A stretch of DNA of 34,592 bases, from positions 1 to 34,592 of the forward strand of contig NZ_QYUP01000016.1 in the NCBI RefSeq assembly GCF_003590855.1, written 5' to 3'. Source of the DNA: Massilia cavernae. GTDB taxonomy: Bacteria; Pseudomonadota; Gammaproteobacteria; Burkholderiales; Burkholderiaceae_D. Shown here piece by piece: positions 16,424 through 24,363 of this stretch; position 1 is the stretch's first letter, and each line of letters begins with the position of its first letter. A program made the translations under genes and the position numbers. Under the pieces are notes generated by a model, which saw only the letters and a program-made list of their open reading frames with translations, ran no database searches and was not told where the DNA came from.

Positions 16424-16497
16424 ACCGCTGGAAGGCGTGGCGTCCGCCCTGCCGGATTGTCAAAAAAGCGGCAAAACGGGCGCCATGACCAGCATTT

Positions 16498-16520
16498 GCT
16501 TATTTGTATAGTGTATAAGC
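16498..16520. repeat. Inverted repeat GCTTAT-N11-ATAAGC upstream of fdxA
   Basis: 6-bp perfect arms separated by 11 nt, a typical dimeric operator spacing. It ends 5 bp before the proposed -35 box of fdxA, so it could bind a regulator. No known consensus was recognised. Confidence 0.35.
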
Positions 16521-16525
16521 GTCAT

Positions 16526-16554
16526 TTGTGAGAAAAACCGAATTGCCTTAAAAT
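16526..16554 (+). promoter_or_regulatory. Sigma-70 promoter of fdxA
   Basis: TTGTGA (16526-16531), 17-nt spacer, TAAAAT (16549-16554). It places the start near 16561 and gives a leader of about 67 nt. Confidence 0.55.
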
Positions 16555-16627
16555 ACAGTGCTTTGCTATGGTTGGCGGATCGTTCCGGCGCCGGCCCGCA
16601 ACACCTAATTTCACAGATAGGACTGTT

Positions 16628-16951
16628 ATGACCCACGTTGTCACCGAATCGTGCATCGCATGTCGCTACACCGATTGCGTCGATGTATGCCCGGTAGATT
16701 GTTTCCGGGAAGGCCCGAATTTTCTGACGATCGATCCTGACGAGTGCATCGACTGCGCCGTCTGCGTGGCCGAATGCCCAGTCAACGCCATCTACGCCGA
16801 GGAAGACGTGCCGGCCGACCAGCAGCAATTCATCAAGATCAACGTCGACCTGGCGCGCTCGTGGCCGTCGATCACCAAGACCAAGCCTGCGCTGCCTGAA
16901 GCCGAGCAGTACAAGGACGTCAAGGACAAGCTGGGCATGTTGGTCCGCTAA
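16628..16951 (+). CDS. fdxA: 7Fe ferredoxin FdxA (3Fe-4S / 4Fe-4S)
   Basis: 107 residues from the ATG at 16628, with ATAGGA upstream. The cysteine pattern CIACRYTDCVDVCPVDCFRE followed by DECIDCAVCVAECPVNAIYA matches Azotobacter-type 7Fe ferredoxin FdI, including the longer C-terminal tail (QQFIKINVDLARSWPSITK). It is a small cytosolic electron carrier. The next gene encodes a ferredoxin-NADP reductase, which likely exchanges electrons with it; the two are separated by about 105 bp. Confidence 0.96.
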   Translation: MTHVVTESCIACRYTDCVDVCPVDCFREGPNFLTIDPDECIDCAVCVAECPVNAIYAEEDVPADQQQFIKINVDLARSWPSITKTKPALPEAEQYKDVKDKLGMLVR

Positions 16952-17056
16952 GCGGTCCGCGCGCACGGCGCAGGCTGGCCCTCCTTTTACGGGCCCGCAC
17001 ACAATGTCCCGGGCGCGCCGCAGCAACACCAATCAAAATCAACAGGAAGTATACGT

Positions 17057-18154
17057 ATGACAATCTCCGCCACCCACGAAGCAGGCACCATCGCTCCCAA
17101 CAGTTCGTTCGCCGGCGCCATCGAAACCGACGCCGTCATCATCGGCGCGGGCCCGGTTGGCTTGTTCCAGGTGTTCGAACTCGGCCTGCTGGAAATCAAG
17201 GCCCACGTTATCGACTCGCTGCCGGCGGTGGGCGGACAGTGCGTTGAACTGTATCCGGACAAGCCGATCTACGACATCCCTGCCGTGCCTGTGTGCACCG
17301 GCCAGGAACTGACCGACAACCTGCTCAAGCAGATCGAGCCGTTCGAGCCGACCTTCCACCTGGGCCAGGAAGTGACCGCCGTGCAGCGCCGTGAAGACTC
17401 GCGCTTCAACGTCGAAACCTCGCTTGGCACCCGCTTCATCACCAAGACCATCTTCATCGCGGCCGGCGTCGGTTCGTTCCAGGCGCGCACGCTGAAGGTG
17501 GACGGCATCGAGCAGTTCGAAGGCAGCCAGCTGCACTACCGCGTCAAGGAACCTGGCCTGTTCGACGGCAAGAACCTGGTGGTGTGCGGCGGCGGCGACT
17601 CGGCGCTGGACTGGGCCCTGAACTTCGTCGGCAAGGCGGAATCGGTGGTGCTGGTGCACCGCCGCGAAGACTTCCGCGCGGCGCCTGCCTCGGTGGCCAA
17701 GATGAAGGCGCTGTGCGACGAATTCGAAATGCAGCTGATCACCGGCCAGGTCACCGGCTTCGACACCAAGGACGGCAAGCTGTCCGAAGTGAAGGTCACC
17801 GGCGCCGACGGCGTCACCCGCCGCGTGCCGCTGGACATGCTGCTGGTGTTCTTCGGCCTGTCGCCGAAGCTGGGCCCGATCGCCGAGTGGGGCCTGGACA
17901 TCGAGCGCCGCCAGCTGAAGGTCATGGACACCGAAAAGTTCGAGACCAACGTGCCGGGCATCTTCGCCGTGGGCGACATCAACACCTATCCGGGCAAGAA
18001 GAAGCTGATCCTGTCGGGCTTCCACGAAGCGGCGCTGGCTGCTTTCGGCGCGGCGCCTTACATCTTCCCGGACAAGAAGATCCACATGCAGTACACGACC
18101 ACGTCGCCGAAACTGCACAAGATCCTCGGCGTCGAGACCCCGGTCTTCGACTAA
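17057..18154 (+). CDS. Ferredoxin-NADP+ reductase, thioredoxin-reductase-like type
   Basis: 365 residues. Two Rossmann folds are visible: the FAD-binding [20 protein letters not shown] near residue 26, and the NADP-binding [20 protein letters not shown] near 175 with the [14 protein letters not shown] phosphate-binding segment. The FAD end motif [20 protein letters not shown] is near 300. There is no CxxC redox pair, which separates it from true thioredoxin reductase and fits the bacterial TrxR-like FNR family. CAGGAAG precedes the ATG. Directly downstream of fdxA, it is its probable partner. It should reduce ferredoxin with NADPH or the reverse, in the cytosol. Confidence 0.93.
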   Translation: MTISATHEAGTIAPNSSFAGAIETDAVIIGAGPVGLFQVFELGLLEIKAHVIDSLPAVGGQCVELYPDKPIYDIPAVPVCTGQELTDNLLKQIEPFEPTFHLGQEVTAVQRREDSRFNVETSLGTRFITKTIFIAAGVGSFQARTLKVDGIEQFEGSQLHYRVKEPGLFDGKNLVVCGGGDSALDWALNFVGKAESVVLVHRREDFRAAPASVAKMKALCDEFEMQLITGQVTGFDTKDGKLSEVKVTGADGVTRRVPLDMLLVFFGLSPKLGPIAEWGLDIERRQLKVMDTEKFETNVPGIFAVGDINTYPGKKKLILSGFHEAALAAFGAAPYIFPDKKIHMQYTTTSPKLHKILGVETPVFD

Positions 18155-18180
18155 AGCCGCGCGATATCCGCTTCGCGGAA

Positions 18181-18214
18181 ATGCCGTCCAGTGCAAGCTG
18201 GGCGGCATTTTTTT
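18181..18214 (+). terminator. Rho-independent terminator of the fdxA-FNR genes
   Basis: ATGCCGTCCAG pairs with CTGGGCGGCAT (11 pairs including one G-T), 6-nt loop, then seven T. It lies 26 bp after the reductase stop. Confidence 0.92.
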
Positions 18215-18365
18215 CGCCCCTATGTGCTGGATGTGCACGCCCCTTGCATCACAAAGCCACGCTTTGCGAAACTTTTTTGTTATATGTTAAGTAGCTCATA
18301 AAGCGGGCGCATTGGATGTGTTAAAACCTGAGGCAAGGTCGAAGGAAGCCTACTGCTGACTGGGG

Positions 18366-18386
18366 CCATTGGCAGATTGCCAATGG
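18366..18386. repeat. Perfect 9-bp inverted repeat upstream of phaZ
   Basis: CCATTGGCA-GAT-TGCCAATGG, 35 bp upstream of the phaZ -10 box. It looks like an operator for a dimeric regulator or an upstream stem. Which protein binds cannot be said. Confidence 0.5.
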
Positions 18387-18421
18387 GAATAACTAATTGC
18401 ATTGCGGTCTGACGAATGGCC

Positions 18422-18427
18422 TATAAT
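18422..18427 (+). promoter_or_regulatory. -10 box of phaZ promoter
   Basis: Consensus TATAAT at 18422-18427, giving a leader of about 45 nt. The -35 is weak: TTGCAT at 18397 is 19 nt away and TTGCGG at 18402 is 14 nt away. Confidence 0.5.
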
Positions 18428-18479
18428 TGACCGCGCCGGGAACGAACGCCCGTGCATTTAATTCTCACAAGGAATATGT

Positions 18480-19715
18480 ATGCTTTATCACTTGCACGAG
18501 ATGCAACGCTCATTCCTGACACCGCTGATACAGTGGGCAGACGCGTCTTCCAAACTGTTTACGAACCCGGTCTCCCCGCTGGCGCACACCCCGTTCTCGC
18601 AGCGCATCGCCGCTGGCTACGAGCTGATGTACCGCCTTGGCAAGGATTACGAAAAGCCGGAATTCGGCATCGACACGGTGACAATCGGCGAAGACACGTT
18701 CGGCATCCTCGAACGGACCGTGGCCACGCGCCCTTTCTGCAAGCTGCTGCACTTCAAGAAGGACCTGGGCGACGCGGCATTCGCCGCCCTCGACCAGCCC
18801 AAGGTGCTGGTGGTGGCGCCATTGTCCGGACACCACGCGACGCTGTTGCGCGATACCGTGTGCGGCCTGCTGCCGAAGCACGACGTCTACATCACCGACT
18901 GGACCGACGCGCGCATGGTGCCGCTGTCGGAAGGCGCATTCCACCTCGACGACTACATCTTCTACGTGCAGGACTTCATCCGCCAGCTGGCGCCTGAGCT
19001 GCACGTGATCTCGGTGTGCCAGCCGACCGTGCCGGTGCTGGCCGCGATCTCGCTGATGGCCACCGCCAAGGACCCGAAACTGCCGAAGACGATGACGATG
19101 ATGGGCGGCCCGATCGATCCCCGCTGCTCGCCGACCGCGGTCAACGACCTGGCGATCGAAAAGAGCTTCTCGTGGTTCGAGAACACGGTGATCTACTCGG
19201 TGCCGGGCAACTACCCCGCCGTGGGCCGCCGCGTGTACCCGGGCTTCCTGCAGCATGCCGGCTTCATCGCGATGAATCCGGGCCGCCACGCGCAGAGCCA
19301 CCGCGAGTTCTACAACCACCTGGTGGCGGGCGACGACGAGCCGGCCGAAAGCCACCGCCAGTTCTACAACGAGTACAACGCGGTGCTCGACATGCCGGCC
19401 GAGTACTACCTCGACACGGTCAAGACCGTGTTCCAGGAATTCGCCCTGCCGCGCGGCACCTGGGAAGTCGGCGGCCAGCTGGTGCGTCCGCAGGACATCA
19501 CCACGGTGGCGCTGTTCACGATCGAAGGTGAGCTCGATGATATCTCCGGCGCCGGCCAGACCCAGGCCGCGCACGACCTGTGCTCGGGCATCCCGGCCGG
19601 CATGAAACAGGACTTCGTGGCCGAGAAGGCCGGCCACTACGGCATCTTCTCCGGCCGCCGCTGGCGCGACGTGATCTGCCCGAAGATCGGCGAGTTCATC
19701 CGCAAGCACGGCTGA
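18480..19715 (+). CDS. phaZ: Intracellular polyhydroxybutyrate depolymerase
   Basis: 411 residues, the usual size for the Ralstonia PhaZa1 type. No signal peptide. The active-site Cys180 is in VISVCQPTVPVLAAI, replacing the serine of extracellular depolymerases. A later Asp (GELDDISGAG) and His (EKAGHYGIFSG) complete the triad. It mobilises native PHB granules to 3-hydroxybutyrate oligomers in the cytosol. AAGGA lies 6 nt before the ATG. A hairpin terminator follows. Residues about 129-148 are also encoded by a stray 60-bp copy at 20631-20690. Confidence 0.95.
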   Translation: MLYHLHEMQRSFLTPLIQWADASSKLFTNPVSPLAHTPFSQRIAAGYELMYRLGKDYEKPEFGIDTVTIGEDTFGILERTVATRPFCKLLHFKKDLGDAAFAALDQPKVLVVAPLSGHHATLLRDTVCGLLPKHDVYITDWTDARMVPLSEGAFHLDDYIFYVQDFIRQLAPELHVISVCQPTVPVLAAISLMATAKDPKLPKTMTMMGGPIDPRCSPTAVNDLAIEKSFSWFENTVIYSVPGNYPAVGRRVYPGFLQHAGFIAMNPGRHAQSHREFYNHLVAGDDEPAESHRQFYNEYNAVLDMPAEYYLDTVKTVFQEFALPRGTWEVGGQLVRPQDITTVALFTIEGELDDISGAGQTQAAHDLCSGIPAGMKQDFVAEKAGHYGIFSGRRWRDVICPKIGEFIRKHG

Positions 19716-19733
19716 CCGCATCCACCTCAATCG

Positions 19734-19760
19734 AAAAAAATGCCGCTGAGCGGCATTTTT
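19734..19760 (+). terminator. Rho-independent terminator of phaZ (bidirectional)
   Basis: AAAAATGCCGC-TGA-GCGGCATTTTT, a perfect symmetric stem with A and T tails. It can terminate phaZ and anything read from the minus strand. Confidence 0.9.
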
Positions 19761-19765
19761 CATTT

Positions 19766-19892
19766 CAGGGCTGCGCCGATGGCGGCGTGCCAGCGCGGCA
19801 CCGGCGAGGCCGGTCCCCATCAGGCCCAGGGTAAAACGGCTCCGGGACGGTGCCGTTGGTCACAACGGCCAGTGTCTGCGGGCCGCTTGCGC
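19766..19892 (-). pseudogene. Remnant C-terminus of a PEP-CTERM protein, frameshifted
   Basis: On the minus strand, codons ending near 19838 read ...LAVVTNGTVPEPF. A one-base shift in the TTTTA run then gives TLGLMGTGLAGAALARRHRR. This is a PEP-CTERM sorting signal (VPEP, Gly/Leu-rich helix, Arg cluster) nearly identical in layout to the tail of the intact gene next door (VPEPFTLGLMGIGLAGLG). It has no start and no upstream body, so it is a decayed duplicate of a gene end. Confidence 0.7.
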
Positions 19893-19894
19893 AA

Positions 19895-20443
19895 TCAGTT
19901 CTTGCGGCGGCTCGCGAAGCCCAGACCTGCCAGGCCGATGCCCATCAGGCCCAGCGTGAAAGGCTCCGGCACCCGGCCGCCATCGACTGGCGTTATCACT
20001 GCCGGCTCGTACGCAAGCGACGAGCGCAGGAAGGTATAGTCACCGCCCGGGTTGGTGCCCATCGTGACGTCGATGAGTCCGTCAAGCATCAGGTCAGCAA
20101 GCGACGTGCCGTTCAGCGGAATGTCGACGCGCGTTTCGGAACCATTGCCGTTGCTGACATCGTTGTTTCCACCAGGCGTGAACAACTGGTTACCAATACC
20201 GATCGTCACGTTCACGATTTCGCTTCCCCTGTTTGGATCGTTAAGCCAGACCGACAGGATCGCGCCGGCGATATTGCCGCCGGCAAAGTAACCGTGATCG
20301 AGGATGTCATGCCTGTAACCATATGGCGCAGCGAACGTTACTGCAGTGGCAACCCCTGCGGTATCGAGGATAGGCGCTGCGGATGCGCTGCTGGCTGCGG
20401 CGCACATGGCCAGAGCGACTGCGACTGTTCTGAAGGCTTTCAT
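19895..20443 (-). CDS. PEP-CTERM sorting-domain exported protein
   Basis: 182 residues. Signal peptide MKAFRTVAVALAMCAAASSA with cleavage near SASA-AP. The body is a beta-rich secreted domain without known catalytic motif (DILDHGYFAGGNIAGAILSV, VNVTIGIGNQLFTPGGNNDV). The C-terminal PEP-CTERM signal VPEPFTLGLMGIGLAGLGFA ends in SRRKN. Such proteins are exported by Sec and processed at the membrane by exosortase, in strains that make exopolysaccharide. No exosortase gene lies in this window. AAGGGG precedes the ATG. A perfect -24/-12 promoter lies just upstream. Confidence 0.88.
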   Translation of the reverse strand: MKAFRTVAVALAMCAAASSASAAPILDTAGVATAVTFAAPYGYRHDILDHGYFAGGNIAGAILSVWLNDPNRGSEIVNVTIGIGNQLFTPGGNNDVSNGNGSETRVDIPLNGTSLADLMLDGLIDVTMGTNPGGDYTFLRSSLAYEPAVITPVDGGRVPEPFTLGLMGIGLAGLGFASRRKN

Positions 20444-20484
20444 AGGACCCCTTGTTATATGGACACGGACTGCGTTAGATTAAA

Positions 20485-20500
20485 TGCAACATTCGTGCCA
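20485..20500 (-). promoter_or_regulatory. Sigma-54 promoter of the PEP-CTERM gene
   Basis: The minus strand reads TGGCACGAATGTTGCA, a full match to TGGCACRNNNNTTGCW. The implied start is near 20474 with a leader of about 30 nt. It suggests RpoN control, as known for PEP-CTERM genes coupled to the PrsK/PrsR two-component pair. No enhancer site was identified upstream. Confidence 0.85.
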
Positions 20501-20630
20501 GCAACAATCAAACTCAACAATTCAATGCCTTAGGTATGCAGGGCTTGATATTTCTCCAAAAGATGTAAAGTTTTCCGACAGAATTTTTGCGCTTTTTAAT
20601 ATCAAAATGACAATCGTGCATATTCCCGGC
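20501..20630. other. AT-rich gene-free stretch upstream of the PEP-CTERM promoter
   Basis: About 130 bp, clearly more AT-rich than its surroundings, with no coding frame of merit. It is where an RpoN activator would bind. Its right edge is the sharp junction with phaZ-derived sequence at 20631. Confidence 0.4.
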
Positions 20631-20690
20631 GCGGCCTGCTGCCGAACCACGACGTCTACATCACCGACTGGACCGACGCGCGCATGGTGC
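20631..20690 (+). pseudogene. 60-bp stray copy of internal phaZ sequence
   Basis: Positions 20631-20690 equal 18862-18921 inside phaZ with one mismatch (C at 20647 for G at 18878), in the same orientation and 1769 bp away. It corresponds to phaZ residues about 129-148 (GLLPKHDVYITDWTDARMV). Both edges are abrupt. It is joined out of frame to a PEP-CTERM tail. Confidence 0.9.
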
Positions 20691-20765
20691 GCCCGCGCAC
20701 TCGCCCTGTTGCTCCTTGGCCTTGCTGGCCTCGGTACCACCCAACGCAAGTCCCGCAAGGCATAG
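20691..20765 (+). pseudogene. Remnant PEP-CTERM tail fused to the phaZ fragment
   Basis: After the phaZ fragment the plus strand reads RALALLLLGLAGLG-TTQRKSRKA and a TAG at 20763-20765. This is the transmembrane helix and basic end of a PEP-CTERM signal lacking its VPEP part, which was lost at the junction. A 9-bp hairpin (20786-20807) follows, the likely old terminator. It differs from both other PEP-CTERM tails, so it comes from a different family member. Confidence 0.65.
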
Positions 20766-20785
20766 CCGGCATCCCTGGGAAGTTG

Positions 20786-20807
20786 ACGGCGGCCTGCGGG
20801 CCGCCGT
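20786..20807 (+). terminator. Hairpin after the PEP-CTERM remnant
   Basis: ACGGCGGCC-TGCG-GGCCGCCGT, perfect 9-bp stem, with TGTTG after it and no long T-run. Probably the terminator of the lost PEP-CTERM gene. Confidence 0.5.
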
Positions 20808-20948
20808 TGTTGAACGCCCGGCGCCACGACATATCCAGCTTCACGCAGGCGAACGCGGTTTCGAAGCCGGGAGTAGCCAACACCGAAAGCCTTGTGCGAA
20901 AAGGCCACTGTTGGCGGATAATATCGCTTTACCTCCCATTATCCCGCC

Positions 20949-21629
20949 GTGACCAAGTCCCTCGCCGACCAGGTCGAAGACCTTCTGCCGCAAACCCAGT
21001 GCACCAAGTGCGGCTATGACGGCTGCCGTCCCTACGCCGAGGCGATCGCCGCCGGCGCGGCAGGGATCAACCAGTGCCCGCCGGGCGGCATCGAAGGCGT
21101 GGCGCGGCTGGCGCGTTTGCTGGACCGTCCCGTCATCCCGATCAACCCGGCCAACGGCATCGAGCGCCCACGCCCGGTCGCCTTCATCGACGAGGCCCTC
21201 TGCATCGGCTGCACGCTGTGCATCCAGGCCTGTCCGGTGGACGCCATTCTCGGCGCCACCAAGCAGATGCACACCATCCTGCCCAGCCTGTGCACCGGCT
21301 GCGACCTGTGCGTGGCGCCCTGCCCGGTCGACTGCATCGTCCTGATGCCGGTAACGGGCGAACGTACCGGCTGGGCCGCGTGGTCGCAGCAGCAGGCCGA
21401 CGCGGCACGCTCGCGCCACGATTTCCGCGCGCTGCGGCTGGCGCGAGAGAAGGCCGAGAACGATGCGCGGCTGGCCGCCAAGGCCGCCGAGAAGCTGAAG
21501 GCGGTGACGCTTGAGGCCACCAACACCCCGGAAGAACTGGCCGAGAAGGAGCGCAAGCGCGCCATCATCGCGGCCGCAATGGAACGCGCGCGCCTGAAGG
21601 CGGCAGAACAAACGAAACCCGACCAATGA
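20949..21629 (+). CDS. rsxB: RsxB/RnfB-type ferredoxin
   Basis: 226 residues, GTG start at 20949 without a clear Shine-Dalgarno. The N-terminal 4Fe-4S domain reads [20 protein letters not shown] with a further Cys in NQCPPGG. Two 4Fe-4S ferredoxin motifs follow ([16 protein letters not shown] and [16 protein letters not shown]). The C-terminal third is a charged Ala/Lys/Glu helix. The RnfB membrane helix is missing, as is usual in betaproteobacterial copies, and no other rnf/rsx genes are nearby. It may pass electrons to an unknown partner. The stop overlaps the nth start by ATGA; rsxB-nth adjacency is also a feature of the enteric rsx operon. Confidence 0.88.
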   Translation: MTKSLADQVEDLLPQTQCTKCGYDGCRPYAEAIAAGAAGINQCPPGGIEGVARLARLLDRPVIPINPANGIERPRPVAFIDEALCIGCTLCIQACPVDAILGATKQMHTILPSLCTGCDLCVAPCPVDCIVLMPVTGERTGWAAWSQQQADAARSRHDFRALRLAREKAENDARLAAKAAEKLKAVTLEATNTPEELAEKERKRAIIAAAMERARLKAAEQTKPDQ

Positions 21630-22237
21630 ATGCAGCAAAACGCCACGAAATCTTCAGCCGCCTGCGCGCCGCCAACCCGAGTCCCAAGACCGAGCTCGAA
21701 TACAGCACCCCGTTCGAGCTGCTGATCGCGGTGCTGCTGTCGGCGCAGTCGACCGACGTCGGTGTCAACAAGGCCACCCGCAAGCTGTACCCGGTGGCCA
21801 ATACGCCGCAGGCGATCCTCGACATGGGCGAGGACGAGCTGAAGACCTATATCGCCACCATCGGCCTGTATCACACCAAGGCGAAGAACGTGATCGCCAC
21901 CTGCCGCATGCTGGTGGAGCAGCACGGCGGCGAGGTGCCGCGCACGCGCGAGGAACTGGTGGCGCTGCCGGGCGTCGGCCGCAAGACCGCCAACGTGGTG
22001 CTCAACACCGCCTTCGGTGAAGCGGCCATGGCGGTCGATACCCACATCTTCCGCGTGTCCAACCGCACCGGCATCGCGCCCGGCAAGAACGTCGACGAAG
22101 TCGAGCGAAAACTGATGAAGTTCGTGCCGAAGGAATTCCTGCTCGACGGCCACCACTGGCTGATCCTGCCGGCCGCTAACCTGCCTGGCACGCAAGCGCT
22201 GTGCTGGAACTGCATGATGCCGACTGTGCGAATATAA
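21626..22237 (+). CDS. nth: Endonuclease III, C-terminal Fe-S loop disrupted by frameshifts
   Basis: 203 residues. The base-excision glycosylase/AP lyase core is intact: the helix-hairpin-helix [20 protein letters not shown] with catalytic Lys, and the catalytic Asp in [14 protein letters not shown]. The normal end carries C-x6-C-x2-C-x5-C for a [4Fe-4S] cluster. Here HHWLIL is in frame, TCLARKRC (22179-22202) is in the +1 frame, CWNC is back in frame, and LCEYKA (22224-22241) is +1 again. The translated end is therefore an incorrect [19 protein letters not shown] tail and only two cluster cysteines are retained. Either the gene is recently damaged or the assembly has local indel errors. The ATG overlaps the rsxB stop. 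Confidence 0.85.
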   Translation: MNAAKRHEIFSRLRAANPSPKTELEYSTPFELLIAVLLSAQSTDVGVNKATRKLYPVANTPQAILDMGEDELKTYIATIGLYHTKAKNVIATCRMLVEQHGGEVPRTREELVALPGVGRKTANVVLNTAFGEAAMAVDTHIFRVSNRTGIAPGKNVDEVERKLMKFVPKEFLLDGHHWLILPAANLPGTQALCWNCMMPTVRI

Positions 22238-22302
22238 GGCCCAAAGACGCCCGCGCCGGCGGGGCTTGCAGCCTGGCCGATCAGCGCTGGAGGCTGGCTG
22301 AC

Positions 22303-23274
22303 ATGATAATGCGTTACCGCAGGAGAAAGTTCATGCGGACGACGCATGGGCTGTGGCGGTACTGGGAATCCTGTCCCCGGCAAGCGAGATCGTCCGGACC
22401 CGTGACCCGGCCAATTATCGAGGCAGGCGACTTCGCCATCGATGTGGGCGGCATCTGGGATCCGGCAAGCGGCCGTTTCGACCATCACCAGAAGGGTTTC
22501 GATGGCGCGCGCCAGTCCGGCGTGCCCTATGCGAGCGCGGGACTGGTATGGAAGGAGCATGGCGGCCGCTGTGTCGAAGCGCTGGCCGAAGCGCATGCCG
22601 GCCAGCGCCTGTCCGCAGACGCGGCCCAGCAGATCGCCTATGCCATCGACGCCGATATCGTCCAGTACCTGGACTTGTCCGACGTCGGCGCCGCGAAGAA
22701 TGCGCCGGGCGGATACGGCCTGTCCGCGGTCATCTCCGGATTCAATCCAAACTGGATGGACGAACAGCGGCTGGGATATGGGGAAGCCGCGGAGGCCTAC
22801 AGGCTGGGCCAGTTCAAGCGGGCAATGGAAGTCCTGGCCGACATCATGGCCAATGCGGTCAAGTACCGCGTCGGGGCGCTGCTTGCGCTCGAACAGGTAA
22901 GGCAGGCGGAACTGCTGGAGGATGGCAAGGTGCTGTTCCTGAAGAACGCCGCGCTGCCATGGTCTGCCGTGGTGCGCAAGGAGATGCCGAAGGTGCTGTT
23001 CGTGATCAGCCACAGCATCAGCGAACAACGCTACATGCTGCACACGGTTCCGGCCGATCCGGATACCTTCGACGCCCGTGCCGATCTTCCCGAGGCGTGG
23101 GCCGGGCTGCGCGACGCGGAACTGGCCGCCGTGACGGGCGTGGCCGATGCGACGTTCTGCCACAACGGCAGGTTCATCGCGGCCGCCAGGTCGTTCGACG
23201 GCGTGCGCGCGATGGCGAAGCTGGCATTGCAGGCGGTGGAGCCTGCGGGCGCTAGCAGCGCGCCCGCGCCCTGA
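22303..23274 (+). CDS. MYG1-family DHH-type phosphoesterase, N-terminus frameshifted
   Basis: From about residue 45 it is a good MYG1 (UPF0160) protein: AGDFAIDVGGIWDPASGRFD, HHQKGFDGARQSGVPYASAG, DADIVQYLDLSD, and the late CHNGRFIAAARSFDGVRAMA. DHHQKGFD carries metal ligands. The usual N-terminal HADDAWAVAVLGILSP (22332-22379) through EIVRTRDPA is present but in another frame, because one base is missing before the His codon and one extra base occurs near 22416. Translation in the main frame gives unrelated residues there. MYG1 relatives are 3'-5' exoribonucleases. If the sequence is right the copy is probably inactive. Start chosen at the ATG at 22303; confidence in the start is low. Confidence 0.75.
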   Translation: MIMRYRRRKFMRTTHGLWRYWESCPRQARSSGPVTRPIIEAGDFAIDVGGIWDPASGRFDHHQKGFDGARQSGVPYASAGLVWKEHGGRCVEALAEAHAGQRLSADAAQQIAYAIDADIVQYLDLSDVGAAKNAPGGYGLSAVISGFNPNWMDEQRLGYGEAAEAYRLGQFKRAMEVLADIMANAVKYRVGALLALEQVRQAELLEDGKVLFLKNAALPWSAVVRKEMPKVLFVISHSISEQRYMLHTVPADPDTFDARADLPEAWAGLRDAELAAVTGVADATFCHNGRFIAAARSFDGVRAMAKLALQAVEPAGASSAPAP

Positions 23275-23281
23275 AGCTTAC

Positions 23282-24361
23282 TCAGGTCGGCGTATCGATC
23301 GCATCCCAGCCCGCGTGCTGGAAGCGTACCAGCCAGTTCAGCGCATGGTGGCGCTCCATCACCACGTCCGCATCCACTCCCGCAGGCTCGCCTTGCTTCT
23401 TGAGCCGCGCCTGACGGATGGCCCAGTGCAGGCGGTAAGTCAGATCGAGCGCGTCGAGGATATCGCTGCTGCCGCGCACCTCAGGGCCGCGCATCTCGAT
23501 CAGCTTCGCCGCGGTGCCTGCCGCGTCGCACTGCGAGCCCGGGAACGGCAGTTCGCCGGCGAGTCCCAGTACCCATTCGAGCACATTCAGGCTTTCGTAG
23601 CGCCAGATGAATTGCGCGCATTCCTGCTGCGATGGCGCTTCTTTGGCGAGGAACGCCTTCTCGTTGGGCGACAGGCTGTCGTCCGCCAGCGGCATCTTTG
23701 ACAGCAGCATCTCGACGCCCATCGGCTGGCCGGACGCGACCGATTCGGCGCGCAATGCGACCAGCAGCAGCGCCCTGGCACGCCCGATGATCTCGTCCCG
23801 GCTGCGCAGCACCAGCTCATCCTCGCAGACCAGCGGCGGCAGGGTCGCGGGAACGTCGATGCCGCGTGCCGCCAGCAGCGCTTCGGTCGCCGCCTTGCGC
23901 GCCCAGGCGCGCTCAGGATGCGGAACGCGCGCCTGCGCATCCGGCTTTCCGTCGGCAGCGCCGACCAGCACATGTCCGTCGGGGTCGAGCACGGCGCCAT
24001 CCTGCGTGAACAGCAGCGCGTTGGCTTGCCTGGCCCACGCATGCAGCGCCGCGACATCCGCCGCCCCGACGCCGATGCTCACATGGTGCTGCACGCGCTG
24101 CAGGTGCAGGATCACGTGGTACTTCGATTGCGACATCTGCCCGTCGCCGCGCTCGAACACATAGCCACAGAGGCTATTGACCTGGTCCAGCAGCCCGGGG
24201 TCCGACAGATCGCGGCGCGCGTGCAGGATGTGCGCGAACGACGGCTGCGGTATCTCGGCGCGGCTGCAGTACGCGTTGAACAGGATGGTGTCGCCGCTGG
24301 GGGCTTCGGGAAGCGTAGGCTGTTTGTCGGCTGCGAAGAGGCTTTTGAGTTTTTCGAACAT
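23282..24361 (-). CDS. DUF4272-domain protein
   Basis: 359 residues from the ATG at 24359-24361 (MFEKLKSLFAADKQPTLPEA). The frame stays open far upstream inside proB but that is not coding. The C-terminal half fits DUF4272: GRARALLLVALRAESVASGQ, PSQQECAQFIWRYESLNVLE, WVLGLAGELPFPGSQCDAAG and LHWAIRQARLKKQGEPAGVD. The N-terminal half has no recognised family. No signal peptide or transmembrane helix, so cytosolic, function unknown. It begins 2 bp after the proB stop with no clear Shine-Dalgarno, so it is probably coupled to proB. It is the last gene of the rplU-led run. Confidence 0.75.
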   Translation of the reverse strand: MFEKLKSLFAADKQPTLPEAPSGDTILFNAYCSRAEIPQPSFAHILHARRDLSDPGLLDQVNSLCGYVFERGDGQMSQSKYHVILHLQRVQHHVSIGVGAADVAALHAWARQANALLFTQDGAVLDPDGHVLVGAADGKPDAQARVPHPERAWARKAATEALLAARGIDVPATLPPLVCEDELVLRSRDEIIGRARALLLVALRAESVASGQPMGVEMLLSKMPLADDSLSPNEKAFLAKEAPSQQECAQFIWRYESLNVLEWVLGLAGELPFPGSQCDAAGTAAKLIEMRGPEVRGSSDILDALDLTYRLHWAIRQARLKKQGEPAGVDADVVMERHHALNWLVRFQHAGWDAIDTPT

Positions 24362-24363
24362 CG

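Noticed and set aside
20656..20883. A 75-codon minus-strand ORF opposite the phaZ/PEP-CTERM remnant
   Set aside because: It is antisense to the phaZ-derived fragment and the PEP-CTERM tail, and has no family resemblance.
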